Positions 1 through 8,390 of a DNA stretch of 64,000 nucleotides are shown one piece after another. This DNA comes from Flavobacterium caseinilyticum. Its GTDB lineage: Bacteria; Bacteroidota; Bacteroidia; Flavobacteriales; Flavobacteriaceae. Under the pieces are notes generated by a model. That model searched no databases and had not been told where the DNA came from. It saw only the letters and a list, made by a program, of their open reading frames with translations. The translations under genes and the position numbers were made by a program. The DNA is taken from positions 558,001-622,000 of the forward strand of contig NZ_SMFM01000002.1 of the NCBI RefSeq assembly GCF_004349085.1. The letters are read 5' to 3'. Each line of letters opens with the position of its first letter. Position 1 is the stretch's first letter.

Positions 1-2093
1 TACAATCCTTGTGCTTGAATCGCCGTAATCACGACTGTATTTATAATATCATCTACCGTACAACCACGGCTTAAATCATTTACCGGTTTATTCAACCCTT
101 GTAACATTGGTCCAATTGCTAATGCGCCAGTTTCTCTTTGAACCGCTTTATAGGTATTATTTCCTGTATTTAAATCCGGGAAAATGAGAACGCTAGCTTG
201 TCCTGCCACTTCTGAATTTGGCATTTTACTTTTCCCCACTGCCATATCAACTGCTGCATCATATTGTATTGGTCCTTCAATTTTTAAATCTGGACGTTTT
301 TTTCTAACTATTTCAGTTGCTGTTCGCACTTTATCCACTTCATCTCCTTTTCCTGAAGAACCTGAAGAATAAGAAAGCATGGCGATTTTTGGTTCAATTC
401 CAAAAGCCAAACTGGAGTCCGCAGATGAAATTGCTATTTCTGCCAATTGTTCCGCAGTTGGATTTGGATTAATAGCACAATCCCCAAAAACAGAAACTCG
501 GTCCTCTAAACACATGAAAAATATTGAGGAAACCACCGATGAATTAGGCTTTGTTTTAATGAACTGTAACGCCGGTAAAATGGTATGCTGCGTTGTGTGT
601 GCCGCACCGGAAACCATTCCGTCTGCATGGTCTTTGTACACCATCATAGTTCCAAAATACGAAACATCTTCCATTAAATCTTTAGCCATGGCGATGGTTA
701 CATTTTTAGCTTTTCGCAGCTCATAGTATGTATTTACATAATCGTCATAATGCTCGGATTCGATTGGATTAATGATATGCACTTTGGAAAAATCAAAAAA
801 TAAACCCAATTCCGCAACCTTACTTTCTATTTGTTTCTTATTGCCAATAATGGAAATATCAACCACATCCATTTCTAATAAACGGGATGCGGCCATAATA
901 ATTCTGTCGTCATTTCCTTCCGGCAGCACGATGTGTTTGCGGTGCTGTCTGGCTCTTTTTACCAAATTGTACTGAAACATTTTTGGTGTCATTCCTTCCG
1001 CTTCAAAAGTAATCAGCTTTTCAGCCAAGTTGTCTAAGTCGACATATTTTTCGAAAGTGTTGATAGAAATCTCAATCTTCTGCTTGTTGTTAGCGTAAAT
1101 TTTGGATTTTATGGAACCAATTTTATTTGTAATATAGTAGGTTCCTTCCTCCACCGCAATAATGGGAACAATGGTAGAAAGTCCTTCTATCAATTTCAAA
1201 ATACTAAGTTCAGGCAAAATGTTACCTGTCAAAACAATTCCAGAAATGGAAGGATAATTTACGGATTCATTGGCTTGTAATGCGCCTAGAATAATATCTG
1301 CTCTATCTCCGGGAGTGATCACCAAACTATTTTCTTTCAAATGCAATAAATAATTACGCAATTGCATGGCTCCCACGCTAAAATTTCCGGTTTGATTGTT
1401 CAGGTGAGCAGATCCAAATAAAACTTTAGCATCTAATTCATTGACAATTTCCTGTACTGTTGGATTATTCAAGTTATGAATCAAAGGAATAGAATTAATC
1501 AGCACACTTTTCGGTAAACTTTTCTTTAAACCGTTAGTCACTAATTCAATATTTTCAGGCTGGACCTTATTGGCGATTACAGCCAAAACTTCGACATCTT
1601 TAACTTTGAATGAATCGTATGCTAAATACAAACTATCTATCAGTTCTTCCAATGTTTTACCTACGCCGGATCCTACAATTATGGTTGGAATCCCAAGGTT
1701 TTTGGCAATCAGAACATTCATATCTAATTCGATAACGGTTCCTTCTCCTGTAAAACTGGTTCCTTCCACCAGAACAAAATCGAAGCGCTCTTCTAATTTC
1801 TTGTATTTTTCAATAATTAAATCCAGAACCTCTCCTATTTTTCCTTTGTTCTTCTTTTTGATTAGTTTGCTTTTAGTAATGGCATAGGCATCTTCAAATT
1901 CTATATCCAGACCAAAATGTCCAATCACGGTTTCGATATGATTGTCGAATCCTCCTTCTTCTACATCTTCAACAATGGGTCTAAAATAACCTACTTTGGC
2001 AGTTTTGCCTATCAGCATGCTCATCAATCCTAAAGTGATTATCGATTTGCCGCTGTTGTGCTCGCTTGTCGCTATATAAATGGCCTTATTCAT
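1..2093 (-). CDS. pta: phosphate acetyltransferase
   Basis: Converts acetyl-CoA and phosphate to acetyl phosphate and CoA in the cytoplasm, normally paired with acetate kinase. Translating the minus strand from ATG at 2091-2093 gives 697 uninterrupted codons. The long form is recognisable: an N-terminal BioD-like P-loop domain (ATSEHNSGKS at about residues 8-17), a central DRTGG-type domain, and a C-terminal PTA_PTB catalytic domain ending in a run reading IQAQGL. The last two window bases give TA as the first two bases of the next codon, so the stop probably lies at the edge and only one base is missing. Acetate kinase would be expected just outside the window; that is inference. The plus-strand open frames over this gene are shadows. 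Confidence 0.93.
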   Translation of the reverse strand, partial: MNKAIYIATSEHNSGKSIITLGLMSMLIGKTAKVGYFRPIVEDVEEGGFDNHIETVIGHFGLDIEFEDAYAITKSKLIKKKNKGKIGEVLDLIIEKYKKLEERFDFVLVEGTSFTGEGTVIELDMNVLIAKNLGIPTIIVGSGVGKTLEELIDSLYLAYDSFKVKDVEVLAVIANKVQPENIELVTNGLKKSLPKSVLINSIPLIHNLNNPTVQEIVNELDAKVLFGSAHLNNQTGNFSVGAMQLRNYLLHLKENSLVITPGDRADIILGALQANESVNYPSISGIVLTGNILPELSILKLIEGLSTIVPIIAVEEGTYYITNKIGSIKSKIYANNKQKIEISINTFEKYVDLDNLAEKLITFEAEGMTPKMFQYNLVKRARQHRKHIVLPEGNDDRIIMAASRLLEMDVVDISIIGNKKQIESKVAELGLFFDFSKVHIINPIESEHYDDYVNTYYELRKAKNVTIAMAKDLMEDVSYFGTMMVYKDHADGMVSGAAHTTQHTILPALQFIKTKPNSSVVSSIFFMCLEDRVSVFGDCAINPNPTAEQLAEIAISSADSSLAFGIEPKIAMLSYSSGSSGKGDEVDKVRTATEIVRKKRPDLKIEGPIQYDAAVDMAVGKSKMPNSEVAGQASVLIFPDLNTGNNTYKAVQRETGALAIGPMLQGLNKPVNDLSRGCTVDDIINTVVITAIQAQGL

Positions 2094-2147
2094 TTTTTTA
2101 TTTTTTATTTAATTCCAAAAAAATTTGGAGGTATTGCTTTTTAAGTT

Positions 2148-3218
2148 TTAAAACCAACGGCGTTTTTTAAAATATATAATCATTCCCATCACAATTAAAA
2201 ACATAAAACCCATAACGGTTTGATATCCATATTGGTATTTCAGTTCCGGTAAATTTTCAAAATTCATTCCGTAAACTCCAACGATAAAAGTAAGCGGAAT
2301 AAATATCGCCGAGACGATTGTCAGGGTCTTCATGATCTCATTCATCTTATGGGTTTGCGCCGAAAAAAAGAAGTTAGAAGCACTTTCCAATGCGCTCATA
2401 TCAGAATCTATTTGTTCTAAGAGTTCTAAACTCTTTTGATGTAATCTCGAAAAAAAAGTAAAATTTTCAGTTTCGATTGCGTTAAAAACGTTGTCGTCTT
2501 TTATACTTTTAATATTGTATAAAGATTCCCGTAGCGGAATTATGGAACGTTTTAGAAAATGAAAATTATCTCTGTGCTTTTCAATTTTTTCCAAAATTAT
2601 TGGGTCGGTACTTTCTTTGGAAAGATTTATCAGCTCCTCTACTTTGTCTTCTTCATTTTCTAAGGTGATATAAAAATTTTCCATGATGGCATCGAGAAGA
2701 ATGTACAAAAGATAATCTGCTTTTTTTGATCGCACAATTCCGGAATGCACCCTAAGCCTTTCCCTTATGTGTGTAAAAAAGTCGCTTCGTTTTTCCTGAA
2801 AAGAAATAAGCACGCCATCTTTGATTAGAAAACTGATTTGTTCTACCTTTATATTATCTGAATCATCTATAGGTAACAGAGATTTTATATTAAAGAATAA
2901 AATTTCAGATAATTCTTCTACTTTAGTTCTCTTCGTAGTATTTAAGATATCGGCCAAAATAAAATTATCAATTTTGAAATAATCGCCAAGAGATTTTATT
3001 AATTCAATGTTATTTAAACCATGTAAATTTAACCAGTTATTTTGTTTAGGATTCATGTATTTATCAATATCCCAAACGTTTAAATCTTCGTATTCTTTTA
3101 CACTCAAATCGTCATAAACAAACAACTGCATTTCTGATTGATGCTCTTTATGAATTCCGGTATACTCCAGATTAAAGGGCTGGTTTTTTTTGCCTTTCTT
3201 AAATTTAATTTTTCTCAT
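2148..3218 (-). CDS. corA: CorA family magnesium/cobalt transporter
   Basis: Homopentameric inner-membrane channel for Mg2+ (and Co2+). The 356-residue protein has the usual layout: a soluble cytoplasmic domain with long helices, then two membrane segments at the C-terminus. The signature GMN at residues 317-319 (in VYGMNF) closes the first membrane helix, and the tail ends in basic residues (KKRRW). Length fits the family. It lies 54 bp upstream of pta on the same strand. A TATCTTTG box on the minus strand at 3334-3341 could be its -7 element, which would give a leader of about 110 bases, but no TTG sits at the right distance. Confidence 0.95.
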   Translation of the reverse strand: MRKIKFKKGKKNQPFNLEYTGIHKEHQSEMQLFVYDDLSVKEYEDLNVWDIDKYMNPKQNNWLNLHGLNNIELIKSLGDYFKIDNFILADILNTTKRTKVEELSEILFFNIKSLLPIDDSDNIKVEQISFLIKDGVLISFQEKRSDFFTHIRERLRVHSGIVRSKKADYLLYILLDAIMENFYITLENEEDKVEELINLSKESTDPIILEKIEKHRDNFHFLKRSIIPLRESLYNIKSIKDDNVFNAIETENFTFFSRLHQKSLELLEQIDSDMSALESASNFFFSAQTHKMNEIMKTLTIVSAIFIPLTFIVGVYGMNFENLPELKYQYGYQTVMGFMFLIVMGMIIYFKKRRWF

Positions 3219-3560
3219 GCGGAAATCATTTATGAAGTAATATTACGGAAAAAAAATCAGAAACATTACTCTGTTTTCCTTTTGACAATACTAAAAAAGA
3301 AATTTTACAATCTGATTTGATATACTAATTAAACAAAGATATGCTGAAGCATGAACTATTAAGCTGATAAAAATCATATTACGGTATAGAGAAAATCAAT
3401 TAGTGAACGTTTGTTTATTATTATCAATTATTTAAAATTGTATCCCTAAATGCTATGAGTAGAAAATATATCAACAGATTTAGATTTTAGTGGTAACAAA
3501 TTTGAAAAAAAACTACTTACTTAGCATAACCTATTATAAACGTAAAACACCTTAAATTAA
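3219..3560. other. intergenic region between divergent corA and metalloprotease
   Basis: A 342-bp AT-rich spacer between two divergently transcribed genes, so both promoters must lie here. The only good box is TATCTTTG on the minus strand at 3334-3341. On the plus strand I see no full TAnnTTTG element before 3561. A short open frame extending to 3320 has no support and is not called. No hairpin or repeat was seen. Confidence 0.5.
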
Positions 3561-6101
3561 ATGTTACAAAAACAATTAACCTTATTGATTAGCTGTTTGC
3601 TTATTTGTCTCAGCCAAGGGACATTTGCTCAAAGCAAAAAGAAGAAAAAATCTAGTAAAAATCCCGTTACAGCAGTTGAAGCCAAATCACCTGATTCTAA
3701 AAAAGAACCCAAACCTTACAAAAAGGTAATCGATTCTACCGCTGTTACACAAAGAGGTTTGATCGATGTTCACAAAATTGACAACAAGTACCTGTTTGAA
3801 ATTCCGGAAACACTTTTAGGAAGTGAAATGATGACAATAACCCGTTATTCTAAAACTCCAGCCGGAGGAGGAATTTTTGGTGGCGAGGAAATCAACAGAC
3901 AAGTTGTTCGTTGGGAAAAAGGACCAAATAAAAATATCCTATTGCGATCAATCACTTATGTAATCATGTCTCCAGACGAAGACAAACCGATGGCTCAAGC
4001 CGTAAAAAATTCAACTTCAGATCCAATCATCGGAAATTATGATATTTTGGCCTATAAAAAGGACGAAACAGGAAAAATTACCGGTTATGTACTTGATTTA
4101 TCATCAACCTTTGATGGTGATGTGCAAACTTTTTCATTAGATCCTATAAAGAAACAACTATTGAATATTCAAGCGTTTCAAAAAGACAGATCATTCATCT
4201 CCAAAGTAAGCAGTTACCCGATAAACACAGAAATCAGAAGTGTTAAAACCTTTGCGACTACACCTCCAAGAATTAACACTACGCCGACGCCAAAAATTGG
4301 AGTGGATTTACCTTCAGCTTTAGATGCAGGAGTGGTCACAGTTGAAATGAACACATCGATGATTTTATTGCCAAAAAAACCGATGCGTAAAAGAACATTT
4401 GATGCTCGTGTGGGTTATTTCGCCAATCAGTACGGTGTTTTTGAAGAAGATTCTCAAAAATCAGACAAAGAAATATTTGCAGTAAGATGGCGTTTAGAGC
4501 CAAAATCTGCTGAAGATGCTCAAAAACAAAAAAAGGGAGAACTGATTGAACCGCTGAAGCCGATTGTTTATTATATCGACCCTGCTACTCCAGAAAAGTG
4601 GAAAAAATTCATCAAACAAGGAATCGACGACTGGCAAATTGCTTTTGAACATGCAGGATGGAAAAATGCAATTCGTGGAGAGTATTGGCCAGAAAATGAT
4701 CCAACAATGAGTTTAGAAGACGCGCGTTTTTCAGTTTTACGATATTTCGCAGCTGAGATTCAAAATGCCTATGGTCCTAATGTTCATGACCCAAGAAGTG
4801 GAGAGATTTTGGAGAGCCACATTGGATGGTATCACAATATCATGAGTCTTTTAAGAAACTGGTATTTGATTCAAGCCTCTGCGGTTGACCCAGCGGCAAG
4901 ATCTAAAAAATATGATGACAATTTAATGGGTGAATTAATTCGTTTCGTTTCCTCACATGAAGTAGGTCACACCTTAGGATTACGTCATAACATGGGCGCC
5001 AGCTCTGCAACTCCAGTTGAGAAATTAAGAGATAAAGATTTCCAAGAGAAGAATGGTCATACATCATCTATTATGGATTATGCGCGTTTCAATTATGTTG
5101 CACAACCAGAAGACGGCGTGAAGAACTTATTTCCTAGAATTGGAGATTATGACAAATGGGCTATCAAATGGGGATATTCTTATTTTGAAGACACCAAAAA
5201 TGCAGCAGAAGAGAAAGCCTTCCTGAATGAAATGACCAAAGAAGCGTACAAAAACCGTCGTTTATGGTTTGGAACAGAAACCAGTCCTTATGATCCACGA
5301 TATCAGACAGAAGACATAGGTGACAACGCGATGAGAGCATCTGAATATGGTATCAAAAATCTGAAAAGAATTTTACCAAATTTATTAGAATGGTCTAAAG
5401 AAGATGGTGAAAGTTATGCCGAACTTGACAACCTTTACGGTGCTCTTACTGGCCAGTTCAGAAGATACATGGGACATGTTACTAAAAATGTTGGTGGAAT
5501 TTATGATAATCCAAAAACGTATGACATGACTGGAAATCAATATGAGGTAGTTCCTAAAAGTATACAAAAAGATGCCGTAACATTCCTGAACACTCAGTTG
5601 TTTACCACTCCAAAATGGTTATTAAACCAAGATGTTCTTTCGAAAATCAACCCGGAAAATGGTGTTGAATCTATCAAAGGAATGCAAGATGCAACGTTGA
5701 CAAGCCTTATGGCTGGCGACAGAATAGTGCGTCTTTTGGAAACTTCAGCAGCAAGTAAAAATAACTACTCCGTTGATGAATTAATGAGTGACTTGAATAA
5801 AGGAATTTTCTCAGAATTGAAAAGTAACAGCTCTATTGACATGTACCGAAGAAACATACAAAAATTATATGTAGATAAGATGATTGAGTTACTTAAACCT
5901 GGAACAACTACTGTCAGAAGTGCTTCTGCCTCGAGAAGAGTTAATTTAGCGCAAACTGATTTACCTTCAATTGCCAGAGGACAGTTATTAAATTTAAAAA
6001 ATGATTTAAAAATGTCTTCTACAAGAATGACAGATCGAATGAGTAAATATCATGTACTCGATTTGATTTCCAGAATTGGTGCAGCTTTAGATCCTAAATA
6101 A
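3561..6101 (+). CDS. secreted zinc-dependent metalloprotease (DUF5117/DUF4953 type)
   Basis: Probable exported zinc metallopeptidase of 846 residues. A signal peptide (about residues 1-24, ending near TFAQ) is followed by a lysine-rich stretch. The catalytic motif HEVGHTLGLRHN at residues 466-477 is an extended metzincin-like zinc site: two histidines and the glutamate in HExxH, and a third histidine in LRH. The flanking sequence matches the large DUF5118/DUF5117/DUF4953 proteases common in Bacteroidetes; substrate unknown. No type IX sorting domain is evident at the C-terminus, so a periplasmic or outer-membrane location is more likely than full secretion (inference). It stands alone and is followed by a strong terminator. 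Confidence 0.9.
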   Translation: MLQKQLTLLISCLLICLSQGTFAQSKKKKKSSKNPVTAVEAKSPDSKKEPKPYKKVIDSTAVTQRGLIDVHKIDNKYLFEIPETLLGSEMMTITRYSKTPAGGGIFGGEEINRQVVRWEKGPNKNILLRSITYVIMSPDEDKPMAQAVKNSTSDPIIGNYDILAYKKDETGKITGYVLDLSSTFDGDVQTFSLDPIKKQLLNIQAFQKDRSFISKVSSYPINTEIRSVKTFATTPPRINTTPTPKIGVDLPSALDAGVVTVEMNTSMILLPKKPMRKRTFDARVGYFANQYGVFEEDSQKSDKEIFAVRWRLEPKSAEDAQKQKKGELIEPLKPIVYYIDPATPEKWKKFIKQGIDDWQIAFEHAGWKNAIRGEYWPENDPTMSLEDARFSVLRYFAAEIQNAYGPNVHDPRSGEILESHIGWYHNIMSLLRNWYLIQASAVDPAARSKKYDDNLMGELIRFVSSHEVGHTLGLRHNMGASSATPVEKLRDKDFQEKNGHTSSIMDYARFNYVAQPEDGVKNLFPRIGDYDKWAIKWGYSYFEDTKNAAEEKAFLNEMTKEAYKNRRLWFGTETSPYDPRYQTEDIGDNAMRASEYGIKNLKRILPNLLEWSKEDGESYAELDNLYGALTGQFRRYMGHVTKNVGGIYDNPKTYDMTGNQYEVVPKSIQKDAVTFLNTQLFTTPKWLLNQDVLSKINPENGVESIKGMQDATLTSLMAGDRIVRLLETSAASKNNYSVDELMSDLNKGIFSELKSNSSIDMYRRNIQKLYVDKMIELLKPGTTTVRSASASRRVNLAQTDLPSIARGQLLNLKNDLKMSSTRMTDRMSKYHVLDLISRIGAALDPK

Positions 6102-6105
6102 TATT

Positions 6106-6145
6106 TTAAAAAGGGAAAATGTTCAACAACATTTTCCCTTTTTTT
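6106..6145 (+). terminator. rho-independent terminator after the metalloprotease
   Basis: Perfect hairpin with 16-bp arms (6108-6123 and 6128-6143), a CAAC loop and a run of T just after it. It starts a few bases after the protease stop. Confidence 0.9.
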
Positions 6146-6266
6146 TGTGGTGTAAGACATATTATTTCATCGTTCGATTGTGTGAAATGTGCAAATGTAT
6201 TTTGTGGTTATTAAGATCTTTTTAAACGCACATTGTACAAACCCAACGTTGCAGAAACCTACCTTA

Positions 6267-6416
6267 TTGTAGAGACGCACGTTGTAGAGACGCGCGTTGT
6301 AGAGACGCGCGTTGTAGAGACGCGCGTTGTAGAGACGCGCGTTGTAGAGACGCGCGTTGTAGAGACGCGCGTTGTAGAGACGCGCGTTGTAGAGACGCAC
6401 TGCAGTGCGTCTCTAC
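6267..6416. repeat. 15-bp tandem array ending in a 28-bp perfect palindrome
   Basis: Nine consecutive 15-bp units begin at 6267. Units 2-8 (6282-6386) are identical (TTGTAGAGACGCGCG); the first and last differ by a base or two. The array runs into a perfect 28-bp palindrome at 6389-6416 whose left arm is GTAGAGACGCACTG. Decayed units may extend upstream to about 6220. The unit is one arm of the palindrome, so the array looks like tandem expansion of half a REP-like element. Since 15 is a multiple of 3, several frames stay open on both strands; none looks like a protein. Variants occur at 8354 and 25735. Confidence 0.9.
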
Positions 6417-6446
6417 GTAAAAAATAATAACAATAATAACAAAATT

Positions 6447-6485
6447 AAAATACCCGATTTGTTTCAAAAACAGATCGGGTATTTT
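6447..6485. terminator. strong hairpin, terminator-like on both strands
   Basis: Arms of about 18 bp around an AAATACCCGAT core (6447-6464 and 6468-6485), flanked by A and T runs. It may back up the rhodopsin terminator on the minus strand. Confidence 0.7.
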
Positions 6486-6503
6486 TGTTTCCTGTAATTC
6501 CAT

Positions 6504-6534
6504 AAAAAAACCGAACTATCGCTAGCTCGGTTTC
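6504..6534 (-). terminator. rhodopsin terminator
   Basis: Arms AAACCGA (6508-6514) and TCGGTTT (6527-6533) followed on the minus strand by a T run. It lies 33 bp beyond the rhodopsin stop. Confidence 0.75.
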
Positions 6535-6566
6535 TACAAAATAAATTTTAAATGTAAAGAAAGTAA

Positions 6567-7292
6567 TTAATCCTTTGATGATTTTACAGCTAAACTGTAG
6601 ATTACTAATCCAAACCCGATTTTATTAATCGCATCTGCAATGTTGTAGGCCACATCAATATTACCTGCTGGTATAAATCCGTTGTACCATCCAGATGTAC
6701 CCATCATATATCCTAACGGATAAATGGACCATCCAACAAGTACGAACCAGCATAAAATTTTATGCGCTTTTTGTACTTCTCCTCCTGCTGATGCAGCCAA
6801 TTTCGCAGCTTCACCTAACCAAATTTCATATACAATTAAAAAGTAAGCTAATCCGGAAATGAATCCCCATAAAGCTGCATTTTCTGGTGATATTACTTCA
6901 CCAATGTAACCTGTTACTAACATGATTACTGAATAAATAATCATCTTCCATAGTAAAGATTGTTTTGCTCCTGCTACCTTTAGTATAAGATAAAATTCTA
7001 AACACATTAACGGAACAGTTAATACCCAGTCAACGTAACGAAAGAAAGTTGGCGACTCACCGAAAGTAGCCCAATAATCTCTCATGTAAAAATAATGTAC
7101 TGCAGCGATAAAAGTGATTAATCCTGATACCAATACCGAGGTACGCCACTTTTTATCAAACTGGCTTAAGGATAAAAAGAAAAAAGCTGATGCTGCCATC
7201 ATCGCCATACAGCCTACAAAGAAAGTAAATCCGACATAATCTGTTGGCAACATTTTCCCAACTAATCCTGAAATAAACATAAAGTTTGTCAT
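6567..7292 (-). CDS. proteorhodopsin, light-driven proton pump
   Basis: Seven-helix retinal protein of 241 residues in the inner membrane that exports protons in light. Helix C reads RYVDWVLTVPLMCLE: Asp88, Thr92 and Glu99 form the DTE triad of proton pumps (Asp97/Thr101/Glu108 in green proteorhodopsin), not the NDQ triad of sodium pumps. Met96 sits at tuning position 105, which predicts green absorption as in marine flavobacteria. His66 matches the His75 partner of the counter-ion. Lys224 in helix G (ADAINKIGFG) is the retinal Schiff-base lysine. The carotenoid-cleaving enzyme that makes retinal starts divergently 111 bp away. Function is well supported by residues; spectral colour is inference. 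Confidence 0.97.
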   Translation of the reverse strand: MTNFMFISGLVGKMLPTDYVGFTFFVGCMAMMAASAFFFLSLSQFDKKWRTSVLVSGLITFIAAVHYFYMRDYWATFGESPTFFRYVDWVLTVPLMCLEFYLILKVAGAKQSLLWKMIIYSVIMLVTGYIGEVISPENAALWGFISGLAYFLIVYEIWLGEAAKLAASAGGEVQKAHKILCWFVLVGWSIYPLGYMMGTSGWYNGFIPAGNIDVAYNIADAINKIGFGLVIYSLAVKSSKD

Positions 7293-7324
7293 AAATAAAT
7301 AATTTTAATGGTTTTTTGTTCAAT

Positions 7325-7332
7325 CAAATTTA
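7325..7332 (-). promoter_or_regulatory. -7 box for the rhodopsin gene
   Basis: TAAATTTG on the minus strand matches the bacteroidetal TAnnTTTG element and lies 33 bp before the start codon. The -33 region is A/T-rich without a clean TTG. Confidence 0.5.
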
Positions 7333-7403
7333 CAAATAGTTAAACGATTAAAAAAATTTTTTGTTTACTATTTTTTTGCTATTTTTAAACAATATTTAAA
7401 ATT

Positions 7404-8303
7404 ATGAGAAATTATTCAAAAATCGCAATCATCTCTAGCTTTTTCGGATTATGGATGGACTCATTTCTTACCGAAGAGCTTCAGATAATATTGGGTTTCC
7501 TCCTTATTTTTACGTTTGGGATTTTACATGGCGCAAATGATCTACTTTTGATTGAAAATATCAAGACCACACAACAATCCAATTCAGGACTAAAAGTACT
7601 TGGGTATTATGTCTTGGTGGTTTTAACAGGTATACTCTTGTTTTATACAATACCTCAAATAGCACTCCTCTTATTTATTATAGTGAGTGCGTATCATTTT
7701 GGAGAACAGCAATGGCAAAACATTCAGCATGATTTTCCAAAATGGCTCTTAGCATTGTTACAGTTTTTTTACGGATTGGTTATTCTATTATTACTGTTTA
7801 ATTTTCACTCCGATGAAGTACAAAATATCATTTTGAACATCGCAAATATCAGTATTCCTCTTGCTTATTTTAGTTTATTGCTACAAGCTTCAAGTGTTAC
7901 CTTTATTAGCTTAAGTGCCTATTTATTTTGGAAATCAGAAATAATCAGAAATAAATTGCTGTTGGAATTCTTTTATTTAGTCCTCTTTGCAATCCTTTTC
8001 AAATCCTCTAGTCTGATATGGGGATTCGCTATTTATTTTATCTTGTGGCACAGTATTCCTTCTATAATTGACCAAATTAAATTTTTGAATGGTTCTTTTT
8101 CGATGAAATATTTTATTGAATATTGTAGAGCGGCAGCAGTTTATTGGTTCATTTCAATAGTAGGAATTATATTTATCTATTATCTGTGTAGAGGAGAAAG
8201 GCTTTTTAATGCTTTGTTTTTCTCTTTTTTAGCCGCTATAACATTTCCTCATGCAGCAGTCATAACCGAAATGTTTCGTGGTAAAAAACAAACTAATAAA
8301 TAA
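7404..8303 (+). CDS. blh: Brp/Blh family beta-carotene 15,15'-dioxygenase
   Basis: Membrane enzyme that splits beta-carotene into two retinals, the chromophore for the neighbouring rhodopsin. The 299-residue protein is strongly hydrophobic with about eight membrane segments. Conserved histidines of the family are visible: His42 in LHGANDLL, His98 in SAYHFGEQ, His216 in LWHSIPS and His283 in FPHAAV, likely iron ligands. It is transcribed divergently from the rhodopsin, the usual flavobacterial pairing. Carotenoid synthesis genes (crt) are not in this window, so beta-carotene supply must come from elsewhere in the genome. Confidence 0.93.
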   Translation: MRNYSKIAIISSFFGLWMDSFLTEELQIILGFLLIFTFGILHGANDLLLIENIKTTQQSNSGLKVLGYYVLVVLTGILLFYTIPQIALLLFIIVSAYHFGEQQWQNIQHDFPKWLLALLQFFYGLVILLLLFNFHSDEVQNIILNIANISIPLAYFSLLLQASSVTFISLSAYLFWKSEIIRNKLLLEFFYLVLFAILFKSSSLIWGFAIYFILWHSIPSIIDQIKFLNGSFSMKYFIEYCRAAAVYWFISIVGIIFIYYLCRGERLFNALFFSFLAAITFPHAAVITEMFRGKKQTNK

Positions 8304-8310
8304 AATGCAT

Positions 8311-8343
8311 AAAAAAACCGTTCACCAAAGGCGAACGGTTTTC
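8311..8343. terminator. bidirectional terminator between blh and dnaK
   Basis: Arms AAAACCGTTC (8314-8323) and GAACGGTTTT (8333-8342) with A and T runs on both sides. It lies between convergent genes. Confidence 0.85.
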
Positions 8344-8353
8344 TAAATCAACA

Positions 8354-8381
8354 GTAAAGATGCACCGCAGTGCATCTCTAC
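8354..8381. repeat. diverged copy of the 28-bp palindromic element
   Basis: Matches the 6389-6416 palindrome at 24 of 28 positions by hand alignment. Positions 8 and 21, which pair, have changed together (C-G to T-A), keeping the stem. It lies just past the blh/dnaK terminator, a few bases before the dnaK stop. Confidence 0.8.
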
Positions 8382-8390
8382 GGGAAATTA

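Noticed and set aside
184-1887. Four open frames opposite pta
   Set aside because: Shadows of an intact, well-recognised gene on the other strand.
3138-3320. 60-residue open frame at the start of corA
   Set aside because: Mostly antisense to corA; composition reflects AT-rich DNA.
6267-6416. CRISPR array
   Set aside because: Units are 15 bp and contiguous, with no spacers and no cas genes nearby.
6167-6503. Open frames on both strands through the 15-bp array
   Set aside because: The repeat length is a multiple of three, so frames stay open by chance; the products are monotonous repeats.
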